The translations under genes and the position numbers were made by a program. The notes beneath the pieces are model-generated. The model was not told the DNA's origin and searched no databases. It worked only from the letters and a program-made list of their open reading frames with translations. Source: Campylobacterota bacterium (GTDB lineage Bacteria > Bdellovibrionota > Bacteriovoracia > Bacteriovoracales > Bacteriovoracaceae). Taken from it: DNA of 61,023 nt. The stretch is from contig QNFX01000009.1 of assembly GCA_003650125.1 (NCBI GenBank), forward strand, positions 1 to 61,023, given 5' to 3'. Every line of letters begins with the position of its first letter. Within the stretch, counting starts at the first letter, position 1. Of this stretch, positions 23,954-31,853 are shown piece after piece.

Positions 23954-24655
23954 ATGAAGCTGGTATTATTTCTTTTTATACAGATTTTTCTAACCTCTGT
24001 GGTATTCGCTCAACACAAAGATTTTGAGAGAATTAAAATATCTGGAGAGTGGCAAAAAGTTTTTTCTCGAGATGGCTTTGAGGTTTTTGTTGCAGATGTC
24101 CCAAATAGCGATTTTAAGGCCTTTCGAGCTCGAGGGGTAGTAGAAGGAAATATTACCAAATATTTAACTTTGTATAGAAACGTGGAAGACATGAAAGACT
24201 GGTCTCCCAAGCTTATCGATAAATATGCTATAGCAGAGTCCTCCGATATCGAGGCCATTACTTATCAGGCAGATGATATTCCCTGGCCTGCTCAAGATCG
24301 TGATTTAATCCTTCAAAATAAATTGTATTTAGATAAAAAAAATAAGATGTTAAAGGTTTTGACCTATTCAGTTAAATTGAAAAATTATCCCCCAAATCAA
24401 CGCTATATTAGGGCGGAAATAAACTGGGGAGTCTTCTCCATAAAACCTTTAAATCCCAATCAGACCTATATTGATTTTATGATTCATGCCGAACCCAAAG
24501 GGAGTCTTCCCGCATGGATTGTAAATCAAATTCAAAGAAAATGGCCCTATAAGTTTCTAAAAAGCTCTGAGCGGGCCGCTAGAAGAACAATTCCTAAAGT
24601 AAAACCAGGAGTTATGAAGCTTTATACTGATCTACTTAAGCTTATGAAGAAATAA
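23954..24655 (+). CDS. Secreted START/SRPBCC-domain protein
   Basis: A protein of 233 residues with a signal peptide (MKLVLFLFIQIFLTSVVFAQ). The mature part follows the START-domain pattern: WQKVFSRDGFEVFVADVPNSDFKAFRARG, then the lipid-cavity segments VEDMKDWSPKLIDKY and DDIPWPAQDRDLIL, and a long C-terminal helix. START domains bind lipids or other hydrophobic ligands in a helix-grip cavity. Exported bacterial versions are mostly uncharacterised. The sigma-28-like promoter suggests expression with motility or attack-phase genes. Confidence 0.75.
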   Translation: MKLVLFLFIQIFLTSVVFAQHKDFERIKISGEWQKVFSRDGFEVFVADVPNSDFKAFRARGVVEGNITKYLTLYRNVEDMKDWSPKLIDKYAIAESSDIEAITYQADDIPWPAQDRDLILQNKLYLDKKNKMLKVLTYSVKLKNYPPNQRYIRAEINWGVFSIKPLNPNQTYIDFMIHAEPKGSLPAWIVNQIQRKWPYKFLKSSERAARRTIPKVKPGVMKLYTDLLKLMKK

Positions 24656-24702
24656 TTTCCTTAAACCTACTCCCCCACCCTAAGATGATAAAATTTTAGG
24701 AT

Positions 24703-26220
24703 ATGTTAAAAATAATTTTATTCTTTTTAGTGAGTTTTTCGGTCAATGCTGGAGAAGTCATCCTAAAGCTTGATGCTGAGATTACGATAGATGAGTTCAA
24801 TGAGTTGATTGGTGAGGATCAATATGAATCATTTTGGAAAAGTAAGTACTCGCCAATCATAGTAAATACCCAAAAGTCACTAGATGAATTTAGAGATCAT
24901 CCGCGAGTTTTAATTGCCCAGAATAATTTATCTTATAAAGTACAGTTTCCAAATGATCCTCAAACTCATTGGGCGATCGATAATGAATCGATTGAAAAAA
25001 TTTGGGATGAGGTCACCGATTGTGAAAAATTACCTATAGCGATTTTAGATACCGGAGTGAACTTTGATCATGAGGATTTAGAGAATGCATTCTGGAAGAA
25101 AAAGACCTGTCGATTGTTAAACGGAGAAATTGGGGAGAGTTGCCAGTTTGGTCTTAACTTATTTAATCAGACTATGAATCCTCGAGATTTTAATGGCCAC
25201 GGCACTTATATCGCTTCTTTGGTTGGGGCAGTGGGAGATAACTCTCGTGGCGTGAGCGGTCTTTGCTGGAAGTCGCAAATCATGGCCTTAAAAGTTTTGG
25301 ATAATTTTGGTGAGGGAAACACGTTAGAAATAGTACGTGGAGTAAGATTTGCAGTGGATAATGGAGCAAAAATTTTAAATTTAAGCTTTGGTAGATATGG
25401 TGTTGAAGATCTGATTTTAAAAGAAGAACTCACTCGGGCGTCCAAACTAGGGGCCTTAGTAATTACCTCTGCTGGAAATGAAAGTATTGATTTAAACCAA
25501 AAGAAATTTTGGCCATGCTCACATGATATAAAAGGCCTTTTATGTGTAGGGGCCTTAGATAAACACTCTGAGTTGGCATCTTTTTCCAATTATGGTGATG
25601 AAATTGTTGATTTGGCGGCCCCAGGGGTTGATTTAATAGGTGCGAGTATTGGAGAAATAACCGAAGTCGATATAGATTGGGCCATATTTGGAAAGGATTG
25701 GAAAGTCTTGGAAGATGAGGACAATTGTCTCGATATCCCCTCCCCTACACTTGTTTATCCCAAAAATTTCTGTGAAAAAGAACATGATGAAGTAGAACTA
25801 CCAGAGATTAAATGGCCTGGTAAAAATTATTCACTTTTAGAGTTTAAGTCTAATCAACATGAAGGTATTTCAAAAATTGATCTCACCGATTGTGATGAGT
25901 ACTGTCTTGTTAGTCTGGCCAGCAGTGGCCCGTTAGCAGTTTGGGATTTTAAATTAAAAAATATTAAGATGTCTAAAAATCATTATAAAGAGTTTTCAGG
26001 AACTTCAATCTCTTCTGCGTATGTCACAGGTATCGCCGCTTTGTTATGGTCCTATAACCCTAAATTTTCTTTAGGTGATCTACGAGATGCCTTAATTCAG
26101 GGAAGTAGGAAATTTGAGCATTTGCTAGATAAGATTAAAGATGGAGGCGCCATCTGGCCAAGTGATAATTTACAATTTTTAAAAAGGCCTAAGGAAGTAA
26201 GGGCGGAAATTAGTCCTTGA
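24703..26220 (+). CDS. Secreted subtilisin-like serine protease (S8)
   Basis: A protein of 505 residues with a signal peptide (MLKIILFFLVSFSVNA). The catalytic triad is complete: Asp116 in AILDTGVNFDHEDL, His166 in NGHGTYIASLVG, Ser435 in FSGTSISSAYVTG, with ITSAGNES as the oxyanion Asn. About 110 residues, rich in Cys and acidic residues, are inserted between LAAPGVD and the Ser segment and could form a lid or substrate site. There is no large propeptide with an I9 pattern, only about 85 residues of N-terminal sequence. The stop overlaps the convergent PhnD-like gene by 11 bp. Confidence 0.9.
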   Translation: MLKIILFFLVSFSVNAGEVILKLDAEITIDEFNELIGEDQYESFWKSKYSPIIVNTQKSLDEFRDHPRVLIAQNNLSYKVQFPNDPQTHWAIDNESIEKIWDEVTDCEKLPIAILDTGVNFDHEDLENAFWKKKTCRLLNGEIGESCQFGLNLFNQTMNPRDFNGHGTYIASLVGAVGDNSRGVSGLCWKSQIMALKVLDNFGEGNTLEIVRGVRFAVDNGAKILNLSFGRYGVEDLILKEELTRASKLGALVITSAGNESIDLNQKKFWPCSHDIKGLLCVGALDKHSELASFSNYGDEIVDLAAPGVDLIGASIGEITEVDIDWAIFGKDWKVLEDEDNCLDIPSPTLVYPKNFCEKEHDEVELPEIKWPGKNYSLLEFKSNQHEGISKIDLTDCDEYCLVSLASSGPLAVWDFKLKNIKMSKNHYKEFSGTSISSAYVTGIAALLWSYNPKFSLGDLRDALIQGSRKFEHLLDKIKDGGAIWPSDNLQFLKRPKEVRAEISP

Positions 26221-27106
26221 AATACTCTTTCATGATCATTCTCAAGTCATTATATTCAGTATCATCAGTTCTAGAAAAACCTTCTACATCATAGGCCTGT
26301 GAAAAAAGTTTTTTTCCTTCTGGAGTTTCTAAAAAATGGGAGAAGGAGCGCAAAAACAGCTCCCCAATATCCTGAGGAAAGTCCTTTCGAAACACTAAAG
26401 GATCATTAGGGATTTTCCCTGAAATATGTAAGGGTCGTACGTGATCAGCAACATCAGGATATTCCTTTTCTATTAAAAATCTGCCATCTCTTAGTTTTCC
26501 TCCAGGCCCTGGATCTTGATAAAAAGTAACTCCAGCGTCTACCTCTTTTTTATAAACTAAATTAACGACATTTTTATGAGAAAAGGCAAAGAGGATATCT
26601 CTGGGTTCTATTTTTCTAATGTATAAAATCTCATGGGGAATAATATAGCCAGAAGCAGAGTCGTGATGAGTAAAAGCGATAGTTTTACCTTTTAGATCAG
26701 AGATGTCTTTTATCTGATCTTCCATTTCTTTGTTAATGATAAACATACTTTGATAAAAGTCTCTACCATATCTCAAAATTTTTAATTTTGCCTGAACTTG
26801 ATAGTCTTTGCTTAAGTCTAAATATTTAAGTGGTGGGACGAGGGCAATATCAACGATTTTATTATAAAAGCCATCATCTATTCCGGTAGTAGATTTGGGA
26901 ATAGTTACCTTGAAGTTAAGACCAGTTTTTTTTTGTAAATATTTAACCATGGGGGAAAAATCAGGGGCCATATCGCCACTTATTGGGACCGGAAAAAAAA
27001 TGGAAATGGGGGTGTTCTCTCCTCCAATATGAGGTCCAAAAAGCGAGCTTATTTTATTGCAACTAAGGAGTAAAAAAATAATGATCAAATAGCCGATATG
27101 TTTCAT
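26210..27106 (-). CDS. PhnD-like phosphate/phosphonate-binding lipoprotein
   Basis: A protein of 298 residues with a lipoprotein signal (IIIFLLLSC, Cys16). The body follows the PhnD/PtxB family: FFPVPISGDMAPDFSPMVKYLQKKTGLNFKV, the Ser/Thr/His-rich loop AFTHHDSASGYIIPHEIL, and DAGVTFYQDPG near the second lobe. The HHDSASG loop is where the family binds a phosphonate or related oxyanion. No transporter genes are next to it, so it is an orphan binding protein and may serve sensing. A TATAAT lies upstream in ACCTTGCCGTATAATA, similar to that before the CHRD-like gene at 30391-30987. Confidence 0.75.
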   Translation of the reverse strand: MKHIGYLIIIFLLLSCNKISSLFGPHIGGENTPISIFFPVPISGDMAPDFSPMVKYLQKKTGLNFKVTIPKSTTGIDDGFYNKIVDIALVPPLKYLDLSKDYQVQAKLKILRYGRDFYQSMFIINKEMEDQIKDISDLKGKTIAFTHHDSASGYIIPHEILYIRKIEPRDILFAFSHKNVVNLVYKKEVDAGVTFYQDPGPGGKLRDGRFLIEKEYPDVADHVRPLHISGKIPNDPLVFRKDFPQDIGELFLRSFSHFLETPEGKKLFSQAYDVEGFSRTDDTEYNDLRMIMKEYFKD

Positions 27107-27198
27107 TTGCCTTTACCTCAGTAAGTTGTATTCAAGATTATTATACGGCAAGGTAATAGAGAGTTCACCTAAAATTTATTTCAGATAAGGAAGTTAAG

Positions 27199-27474
27199 AT
27201 GAAAATAGAAGTTTTATTTTTATTAATATTTGTTTATGGCTGCAATGGTAAATCTTTAGATAGACCAGCTTTCTCCTCTGCTCAAAATGGCGAAATGACA
27301 GCTTTAGAGCACTTAAAGAGGGCACGTACGATTCTTCGCAATGAAGAAGGACGTCTCATGGTTATGGGGAGATCTCATACTGAGCAAGAGAAGGAAAAGT
27401 ATGAGGTCTTCTTAGGCGAAGGACAAGTCTTAGCAGAGATGATTGCTCGCCTCGAGAGACTCGGTATTAAATGA
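27199..27474 (+). CDS. Small lipoprotein, unknown function
   Basis: A protein of 91 residues with a lipobox (FVYGC, Cys15). The mature part is one long helix (EHLKRARTILRNEEGRLMVM and following, to LERLGIK), which suggests a coiled-coil or a small helical hairpin at the membrane. A ribosome-binding site (AAGGAAG) precedes the ATG. No family recognised. Confidence 0.6.
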   Translation: MKIEVLFLLIFVYGCNGKSLDRPAFSSAQNGEMTALEHLKRARTILRNEEGRLMVMGRSHTEQEKEKYEVFLGEGQVLAEMIARLERLGIK

Positions 27475-27514
27475 ATATTCTAGATTAAAAAAAAATGCAG
27501 AGGAATCTCCGAAT

Positions 27515-27961
27515 CTACTTATTCTTTTCAAGGTAGCACTGGTGGTGCTCCTCTGCCTCATAGAACTCCTCTACTAATGTGATCTCTGTTACGATGGGCG
27601 TTTCTAGCGTCTTTTGGTGAAAATCCTTAGACTTTATGGCCTCTCCCAATGTCCATTCATCAAAGCATAAGATAGCAGATCTATACTGGTGACCTCGGTC
27701 TGGGCCTTGACGATTTAGCGTGGTGGGGTCGTGAATCTTCCAAAAACAGTTAAATAGACTCTCAAGTGTTACAACTTCCGGATCATAGGTTACCTGGATA
27801 ACTTCGGCATGCCCCGTATCACCTCTACAAACATCATCATAGGTAGGATTAGCTTGTTTTCCTCCGGCATAGCCTGCCTTAGTGCTAACAACACCTTTTA
27901 GTTTTTTAAAGGCCTCTTCCACACCCCAAAAACAGCCTGCACCAAATAGAATTCTTTTCAA
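27515..27961 (-). CDS. msrA: Peptide methionine-S-sulfoxide reductase
   Basis: A reductase that repairs S-methionine sulfoxide in proteins. The active-site Cys lies in GAGCFWGVEEAF, and YAGG, the GDTGHAEVIQVTYDP segment and DPTTLNRQGPDRGHQYRS are typical. I choose TTG at 27961 (148 residues) because GAGG lies five bases before it and the family starts just ahead of the GCFWG motif. The ATG at 27997 would add 12 residues and overlap the upstream gene by 25 bp. Catalysis also needs a resolving Cys; one is near the C-terminus (HHQCYLEK). Confidence 0.9.
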   Translation of the reverse strand: MKRILFGAGCFWGVEEAFKKLKGVVSTKAGYAGGKQANPTYDDVCRGDTGHAEVIQVTYDPEVVTLESLFNCFWKIHDPTTLNRQGPDRGHQYRSAILCFDEWTLGEAIKSKDFHQKTLETPIVTEITLVEEFYEAEEHHQCYLEKNK

Positions 27962-27972
27962 AAGAACCTCAC

Positions 27973-28257
27973 TTAAACCCAAGGATATTTCATGCAAGAT
28001 TTCTGCTCTCGCTTTAAGATGTCATCTGCCCTTTTTACGGACTTTTTGTACTTACTCTGGGCCTTATCTTGACAGTTATAATACTGATCCTCCACTGGAT
28101 AGCGATAACATGTCTCAGTTTCCGTTCTAAGGATTTCCTGGGCCTTCTCAATGGCAATATGATGTCTTATATTAATTCGGTCTAAACAATCAGAATACGA
28201 GTCTGCAAACAGGCCCGTTGATGTAAAAAGCATTAAAATTGCTAGATAATATTTCAT
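27973..28257 (-). CDS. Small secreted protein with an internal two-fold cysteine repeat
   Basis: A protein of 94 residues with a signal peptide ending near TGLFADS. The mature part is two related helical units: CLDRINIRHHIAIEKAQEIL ending TCYRYP, and CQDKAQSKYKKSVKRADDIL ending SCMKYP. Each has a Cys at both ends, so each would form a disulfide-closed helix. ATG 28257 is preferred over TTG 28263 because GGAGG lies six bases before it. It is followed by msrA after 11 bp, so the two are probably co-transcribed. Function unknown; a role in envelope redox is only a guess from the neighbour. Confidence 0.6.
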   Translation of the reverse strand: MKYYLAILMLFTSTGLFADSYSDCLDRINIRHHIAIEKAQEILRTETETCYRYPVEDQYYNCQDKAQSKYKKSVKRADDILKREQKSCMKYPWV

Positions 28258-28324
28258 TTTCAACCTCCATTTTATAGGAAAAACCTACCAGATAGAGACT
28301 TCTAGCTCAATATCTCTGAAAATT

Positions 28325-28516
28325 TTACTTTTTTAGCTCTGCCTGGATTCTTTTATAAAAATCAAAGGTCTCATCCACGGTGACTTCCGTTTCAAATTCT
28401 TTGCGAAGTTTTTTATACAGCCCCTTATCTTTCATTCTGACTAAATTCAAAAGATAGATGCACTTTTGCTGATAATTAGAATCATTTTGATTATCAGGGA
28501 GATCTGCTAAGCTCAT
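28325..28516 (-). CDS. Small cytosolic protein coupled to asd
   Basis: A protein of 63 residues with no signal peptide, mostly helical (IYLLNLVRMKDKGLYKKLRK, then TFDFYKRIQAELKK). A strong ribosome-binding site (AAGGAGGG) precedes the ATG, inside the end of asd, and the two overlap by 23 bp, so it is real and translated with asd. No family recognised. It could be a small regulator or adaptor. Confidence 0.55.
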   Translation of the reverse strand: MSLADLPDNQNDSNYQQKCIYLLNLVRMKDKGLYKKLRKEFETEVTVDETFDFYKRIQAELKK

Positions 28517-29612
28517 AGTCCCTCCTTAGGTCTTGCTTTTGTTCTGTGTGATTTAAGATTATTTGGGCCATTCTGCGAAGCGGTTCGGCCGCTCCCCATA
28601 GTAGCTGATCTCCGACGGTAAATAAGCTAAAAAAACCAGGGCCCAGTGAAAGCTTGCGAATTCTCCCAACCGGAATTGAAAGAGATCCTGAAACTGCCAC
28701 AGGAGTTAGGTATTTTAAAGAGTCAGCTTTATTATTAGGTATAACTTTGACCCACTGATTATGTGAATCAACTAATTCCTCAAATTGCTTTAAAGAAATA
28801 TCTTCTTTTAGTTTAACTGTCAGTGCTTGAGAATGACATCTAAAGGCCCCTACTCTTACACATAAACTTTCTATTGGAATTTTTTTGCCTAGAATTTTAT
28901 TTGTTTCAAATTCTCCTTTCCACTCTTCCTTACTCATTCCATTCTCCATTTCACTGTCAATCCATGGAAGTAGGTTACCAATTAGAGGATGTTGTAAGGA
29001 TTTACTTGGGAAATCAGACCGTGATAATTTGTCATTTACCGTTTTTTCTAACTTTAAAATATCTTGAGCTAAATCCATTTCTTTCAAATAAGAGATTTGA
29101 GAAAAAAGTTCTTTTAACTGAGCGGCACCTGCACCTGAGGCCGCTTGATAGGTCACACAATTCACCCATTCAACTAAGTTTTTTGAAAACAACCCACCTA
29201 AGGCCATCAACATTAAAGAGACAGTGCAGTTTCCTCCAACGAAATCTTTCTGATTATTCTCGAGGGCAGATTCTATGTCTTTTTGATTAACGGGATCCAA
29301 GGTGATGAGAACATTACTCTTGTCGCGCAAAAAAGATGACGCGTCAATCCAATACCCACTCCATCCTATTTGCCTAAGCCTGGGGTGAATATTTTGAGTA
29401 TAATCACTGCCCTGGCAAGATATAATAATATCCATGGAAGATAAGGATTTTAGATCAAATGAGTCTTTTAACTCACCTAAAGGGCCTAAGCCTTTTTGAG
29501 TGGAAGAAAAAAGTGTTGTATTGAATCTCTCTAGGTCGCCACAGGTTTTAAGTCTATCTAAAAGAACAGAGCCCACCATCCCGCGCCAACCGATGATACC
29601 TAATTTCATCAT
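28494..29612 (-). CDS. asd: Aspartate-semialdehyde dehydrogenase
   Basis: A 372-residue enzyme that makes aspartate semialdehyde from aspartyl phosphate, the branch point to lysine/DAP, threonine and methionine. The NADP fold starts with GIIGWRGMVGSVLL; the catalytic Cys129 is in FVGGNCTVSL; and TYQAASGAGAAQLKELFSQ follows, as in the Gram-negative (E. coli) type. ATGATG at the start leaves a one-codon ambiguity. It is 1.6 kb from the divergent dapB-dapA-dapD operon, so the lysine pathway genes are clustered though not co-transcribed. Confidence 0.93.
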   Translation of the reverse strand: MMKLGIIGWRGMVGSVLLDRLKTCGDLERFNTTLFSSTQKGLGPLGELKDSFDLKSLSSMDIIISCQGSDYTQNIHPRLRQIGWSGYWIDASSFLRDKSNVLITLDPVNQKDIESALENNQKDFVGGNCTVSLMLMALGGLFSKNLVEWVNCVTYQAASGAGAAQLKELFSQISYLKEMDLAQDILKLEKTVNDKLSRSDFPSKSLQHPLIGNLLPWIDSEMENGMSKEEWKGEFETNKILGKKIPIESLCVRVGAFRCHSQALTVKLKEDISLKQFEELVDSHNQWVKVIPNNKADSLKYLTPVAVSGSLSIPVGRIRKLSLGPGFFSLFTVGDQLLWGAAEPLRRMAQIILNHTEQKQDLRRDYELSRSP

Positions 29613-29655
29613 GGAGGCAGTTTGCTGAATTTAGTTGATTTCGTAAAGGAAAAAC

Positions 29656-30081
29656 TTAAAAACCGTATTCTCCACCAGAGGAATCTTCACCAAAACCGGC
29701 CTCTTGAGAACCACCACACTTCCCTAGACAATCCTGCTGTTCCTTATAGCATGCACCCCTATCATTTTTCAGTCGATAGCAATTAGAAAAGTTCATATTG
29801 CATTTGGTTTTACATTCTTCTTCTTTAGATAAAGTGGTATGTTCTGTCACTTTCATTGAATCTGTAAGATTTCTTCTCTCTAATCCTACCTGACCCTTTG
29901 GTTGTCCTTGCTGCTGGCCTCCTGTACCGTAGCCTTGATTAGTACCATAACCTTGATCGGTACCATAACCTTGATCGGTACCGTAGCTTTGACTTCCACT
30001 TCCAAAATTTAAAGTACCTTGAGCATAAATAGACCCTGCAGACAAACCTAACAAGACAAACATACATTTGATTAACTTCAT
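29656..30081 (-). CDS. Secreted Gly/Tyr/Gln-repeat protein with cysteine-rich C-terminus
   Basis: A protein of 141 residues with a signal peptide ending near SIYAQG. A low-complexity segment contains four copies of the hexapeptide (Q)GYGTD, followed by a QQQGQPKGQ stretch. The second half has six cysteines in a CxxxC and CxxxxxxC layout (ECKTKCNMNFSNC, ACYKEQQDC, GKCGG). The repeats are encoded by near-identical 18-bp units and should vary in number between strains. No family recognised; it may be a surface or matrix protein. Confidence 0.6.
   Translation of the reverse strand: MKLIKCMFVLLGLSAGSIYAQGTLNFGSGSQSYGTDQGYGTDQGYGTNQGYGTGGQQQGQPKGQVGLERRNLTDSMKVTEHTTLSKEEECKTKCNMNFSNCYRLKNDRGACYKEQQDCLGKCGGSQEAGFGEDSSGGEYGF
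29925..29996 (-). repeat. 18-bp tandem repeat in a coding region
   Basis: Four units begin at 29925, 29943, 29961 and 29979 (the last diverges at its end). The two central units are identical over all 18 bases, and the outer ones differ by a few. The unit encodes the hexapeptide GYGTDQ, and its length is a multiple of three, so changes in copy number keep the frame. Confidence 0.8.
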
Positions 30082-30208
30082 AACTTATATCCCTTTGGTT
30101 ACCTAAGTCCTTATCGACTTTTTTATTTATTAATCAATATAAAACAAATTTTGTTTCCCCCTCTTTAATCAAGAAGATATATGCATCCTATAAACAGAAA
30201 TCAGATGA

Positions 30209-30400
30209 CTAAAATTCATCTCTTTTGAAGTAATAATAAATGACAAAAAATAAAGAAAAAATAGGGGCCAAAACCAGCCCCCAAAGTAACTCATTTCCTT
30301 GATCTGAAATCAGGGGTATCACTCCTGCTTTTGACAAAGCAATAATAAAAATCCAAACAAGGACATAAGCGAGCAAAAAGAACCTTTCCATTAGAGCCAA
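30209..30400 (-). CDS. Small membrane protein
   Basis: A protein of 63 residues with two membrane helices (about 5-25 and 36-58) joined by a short loop (SKAGVIPLISDQGNEL). The start overlaps the end of the CHRD-like gene by 10 bp, so it is co-expressed with it. The end KRDEF is cytosolic if both termini are inside. No family recognised. Confidence 0.55.
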   Translation of the reverse strand: MALMERFFLLAYVLVWIFIIALSKAGVIPLISDQGNELLWGLVLAPIFSLFFVIYYYFKRDEF

Positions 30401-30987
30401 TCAGATTCTTCAAAACCAATACAGTGGATATCTCCGCTCAGTTCTCCATCAGGATTGTTCTCCGTTTTCATCCTAACAAAGGCCTCTCCATTATCAATGG
30501 CACTGTGGACATCCTGTAAGCTTAGCCATCCACAGTTGTTTTCTTCATCCGGCGCTTTAAAATATCCCGCCCCATCTTTCCATCCATGATCAAACCACTT
30601 GCTTCTTTTAAGCGTTACACCTACTCCCGAATCATTACCTGCTATATCTCGACAATGAATATCAACGCCAATTATTCCCTCTATGCCTTTGGCCCTTACA
30701 TGAAAGGAAATTTTCTTCCATGTTTTTCCTCTATTAAAGGCAATAATTCCTATTTTTTGCTCCGACTGAAAACTTTTGGGTGGCACTGGAGGAATTGGAG
30801 GTTCTGTAGGGCCGCCTCCACCAGTTCCGCCTCCGCCACCTCCTGGAATACAGCTACCGGCCTCATCTGAGTATAGAATTCCCGTGTAGCGATCATGGTG
30901 AAGTGATTTTTGCCCCTGTGCTTCTGTAGAATTTGCGTGAATAAATAACAGAGGTGCCATAAATGAAAATAATAAGAGTTTTCTCAT
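30391..30987 (-). CDS. Secreted protein with partial CHRD-like domain
   Basis: A protein of 198 residues with a signal peptide (MRKLLLFSFMAPLLFIHANS). A Gly/Pro linker (CIPGGGGGGTGGGGP, then EPPIPPVPP) precedes a beta-rich domain of about 120 residues. Its end, DVHSAIDNGEAFVRMKTENNPDGELSGDIHC, follows the CHRD signature of chordin-like domains (xAYVNVHTxxNPxGEIRGQI). Bacterial CHRD proteins are mostly exported and uncharacterised. A ribosome-binding site GGAGGG precedes the ATG, and a TATAAT at 31026-31021 lies in a segment like that upstream of the PhnD-like gene. Confidence 0.6.
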   Translation of the reverse strand: MRKLLLFSFMAPLLFIHANSTEAQGQKSLHHDRYTGILYSDEAGSCIPGGGGGGTGGGGPTEPPIPPVPPKSFQSEQKIGIIAFNRGKTWKKISFHVRAKGIEGIIGVDIHCRDIAGNDSGVGVTLKRSKWFDHGWKDGAGYFKAPDEENNCGWLSLQDVHSAIDNGEAFVRMKTENNPDGELSGDIHCIGFEESDWL

Positions 30988-31184
30988 GTTCCCTCCTGGG
31001 ATGAACTTGGTTATTAACCTATTATAGGCAAGGTTGAGGTTTCATAAAATTGTTTTTTCTTACTCTCATGGAGTTATGCCTAATTAACGCGCAATGCTCT
31101 TCTCTTATTACTTATATCACTCCTAGGAATATACGAAGTAATAGTGTAGACAGAATGGTTAAAACTCAGCGAGAATCCTGGCCT

Positions 31185-31853
31185 ATGAAAAAAATTGCAT
31201 TACTCGGAAAAGGAAAGACAGGCAGCAAAGTCTTAGAATTTGGGTCTCAAGATATAACTGTCTTTGATAGCAAAAATCCTCCTGAGCTCGAGATACTTAA
31301 AAAACATGATGTAATCATCTCCTTCTTGCCTGGCGGGTCTTTCAAAAAATACATTCCCCTTCTACTTGAAAGTAAAATTCCTGTTGTCACTGGAAGTACA
31401 GGATTTGAATGGCCCAAAGATTTAAATAAAAAACTAAAAGAAAATAACCTGACATGGATTAAGAGCTCTAACTTTGGCCTAGGCATGGCCATCATTAAAA
31501 GTATTCTCCCTTTAATTGGAAAATGTGACTCCCTTTTTGATGATTATGCTCTTAATTTACATGAAATTCACCATGTAAATAAAAAAGATGCCCCAAGTGG
31601 CACTGCCTTATCCTGGAAAGATTGGATCGGACTAGATGTTTCTATTACTAGTGAGCGAAAAGGTGATGAGGTCGGTACCCATAGCTTAAGTTTAGTCACC
31701 CCTTTTGAAGAAATATCTATAAAGCACCGGGCACTTGATCGAAAAATATTTGCCCAAGGAGCACTTTGGGCCGCTGAAAAAGTAATGAATGAGAAATTAC
31801 CTTTTGGATTAATTGATTTTCAAGAACTCATTTTAAGGAGAGACCTCAAGTGA
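31185..31853 (+). CDS. dapB: 4-hydroxy-tetrahydrodipicolinate reductase, short form
   Basis: A 222-residue NAD(P)H enzyme of DAP/lysine synthesis. MKKIALLGKGKTGSKVL starts the dinucleotide fold, and the substrate motif LHEIHHVNKKDAPSGTAL carries the catalytic His pair and Lys. It is shorter than the usual 240-270 residues, mainly in the N-terminal half, as in some Firmicutes and delta forms. The frame is open upstream to 31050, but the first 45 residues look unlike DapB, so I use the internal ATG. Its stop overlaps the GTG start of dapA by four bases. Confidence 0.88.
   Translation: MKKIALLGKGKTGSKVLEFGSQDITVFDSKNPPELEILKKHDVIISFLPGGSFKKYIPLLLESKIPVVTGSTGFEWPKDLNKKLKENNLTWIKSSNFGLGMAIIKSILPLIGKCDSLFDDYALNLHEIHHVNKKDAPSGTALSWKDWIGLDVSITSERKGDEVGTHSLSLVTPFEEISIKHRALDRKIFAQGALWAAEKVMNEKLPFGLIDFQELILRRDLK

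Noticed and set aside
24660-24702. Sigma-28 promoter for the subtilisin gene
   Set aside because: GATGATAA matches six of eight bases of the -10, but no -35 fits at 11-bp spacing.
30988-31184. Lysine riboswitch before dapB
   Set aside because: A 7-bp dyad (ATTACTT/AAGTAAT) exists, but the L-box core is not seen and the leader is too short.
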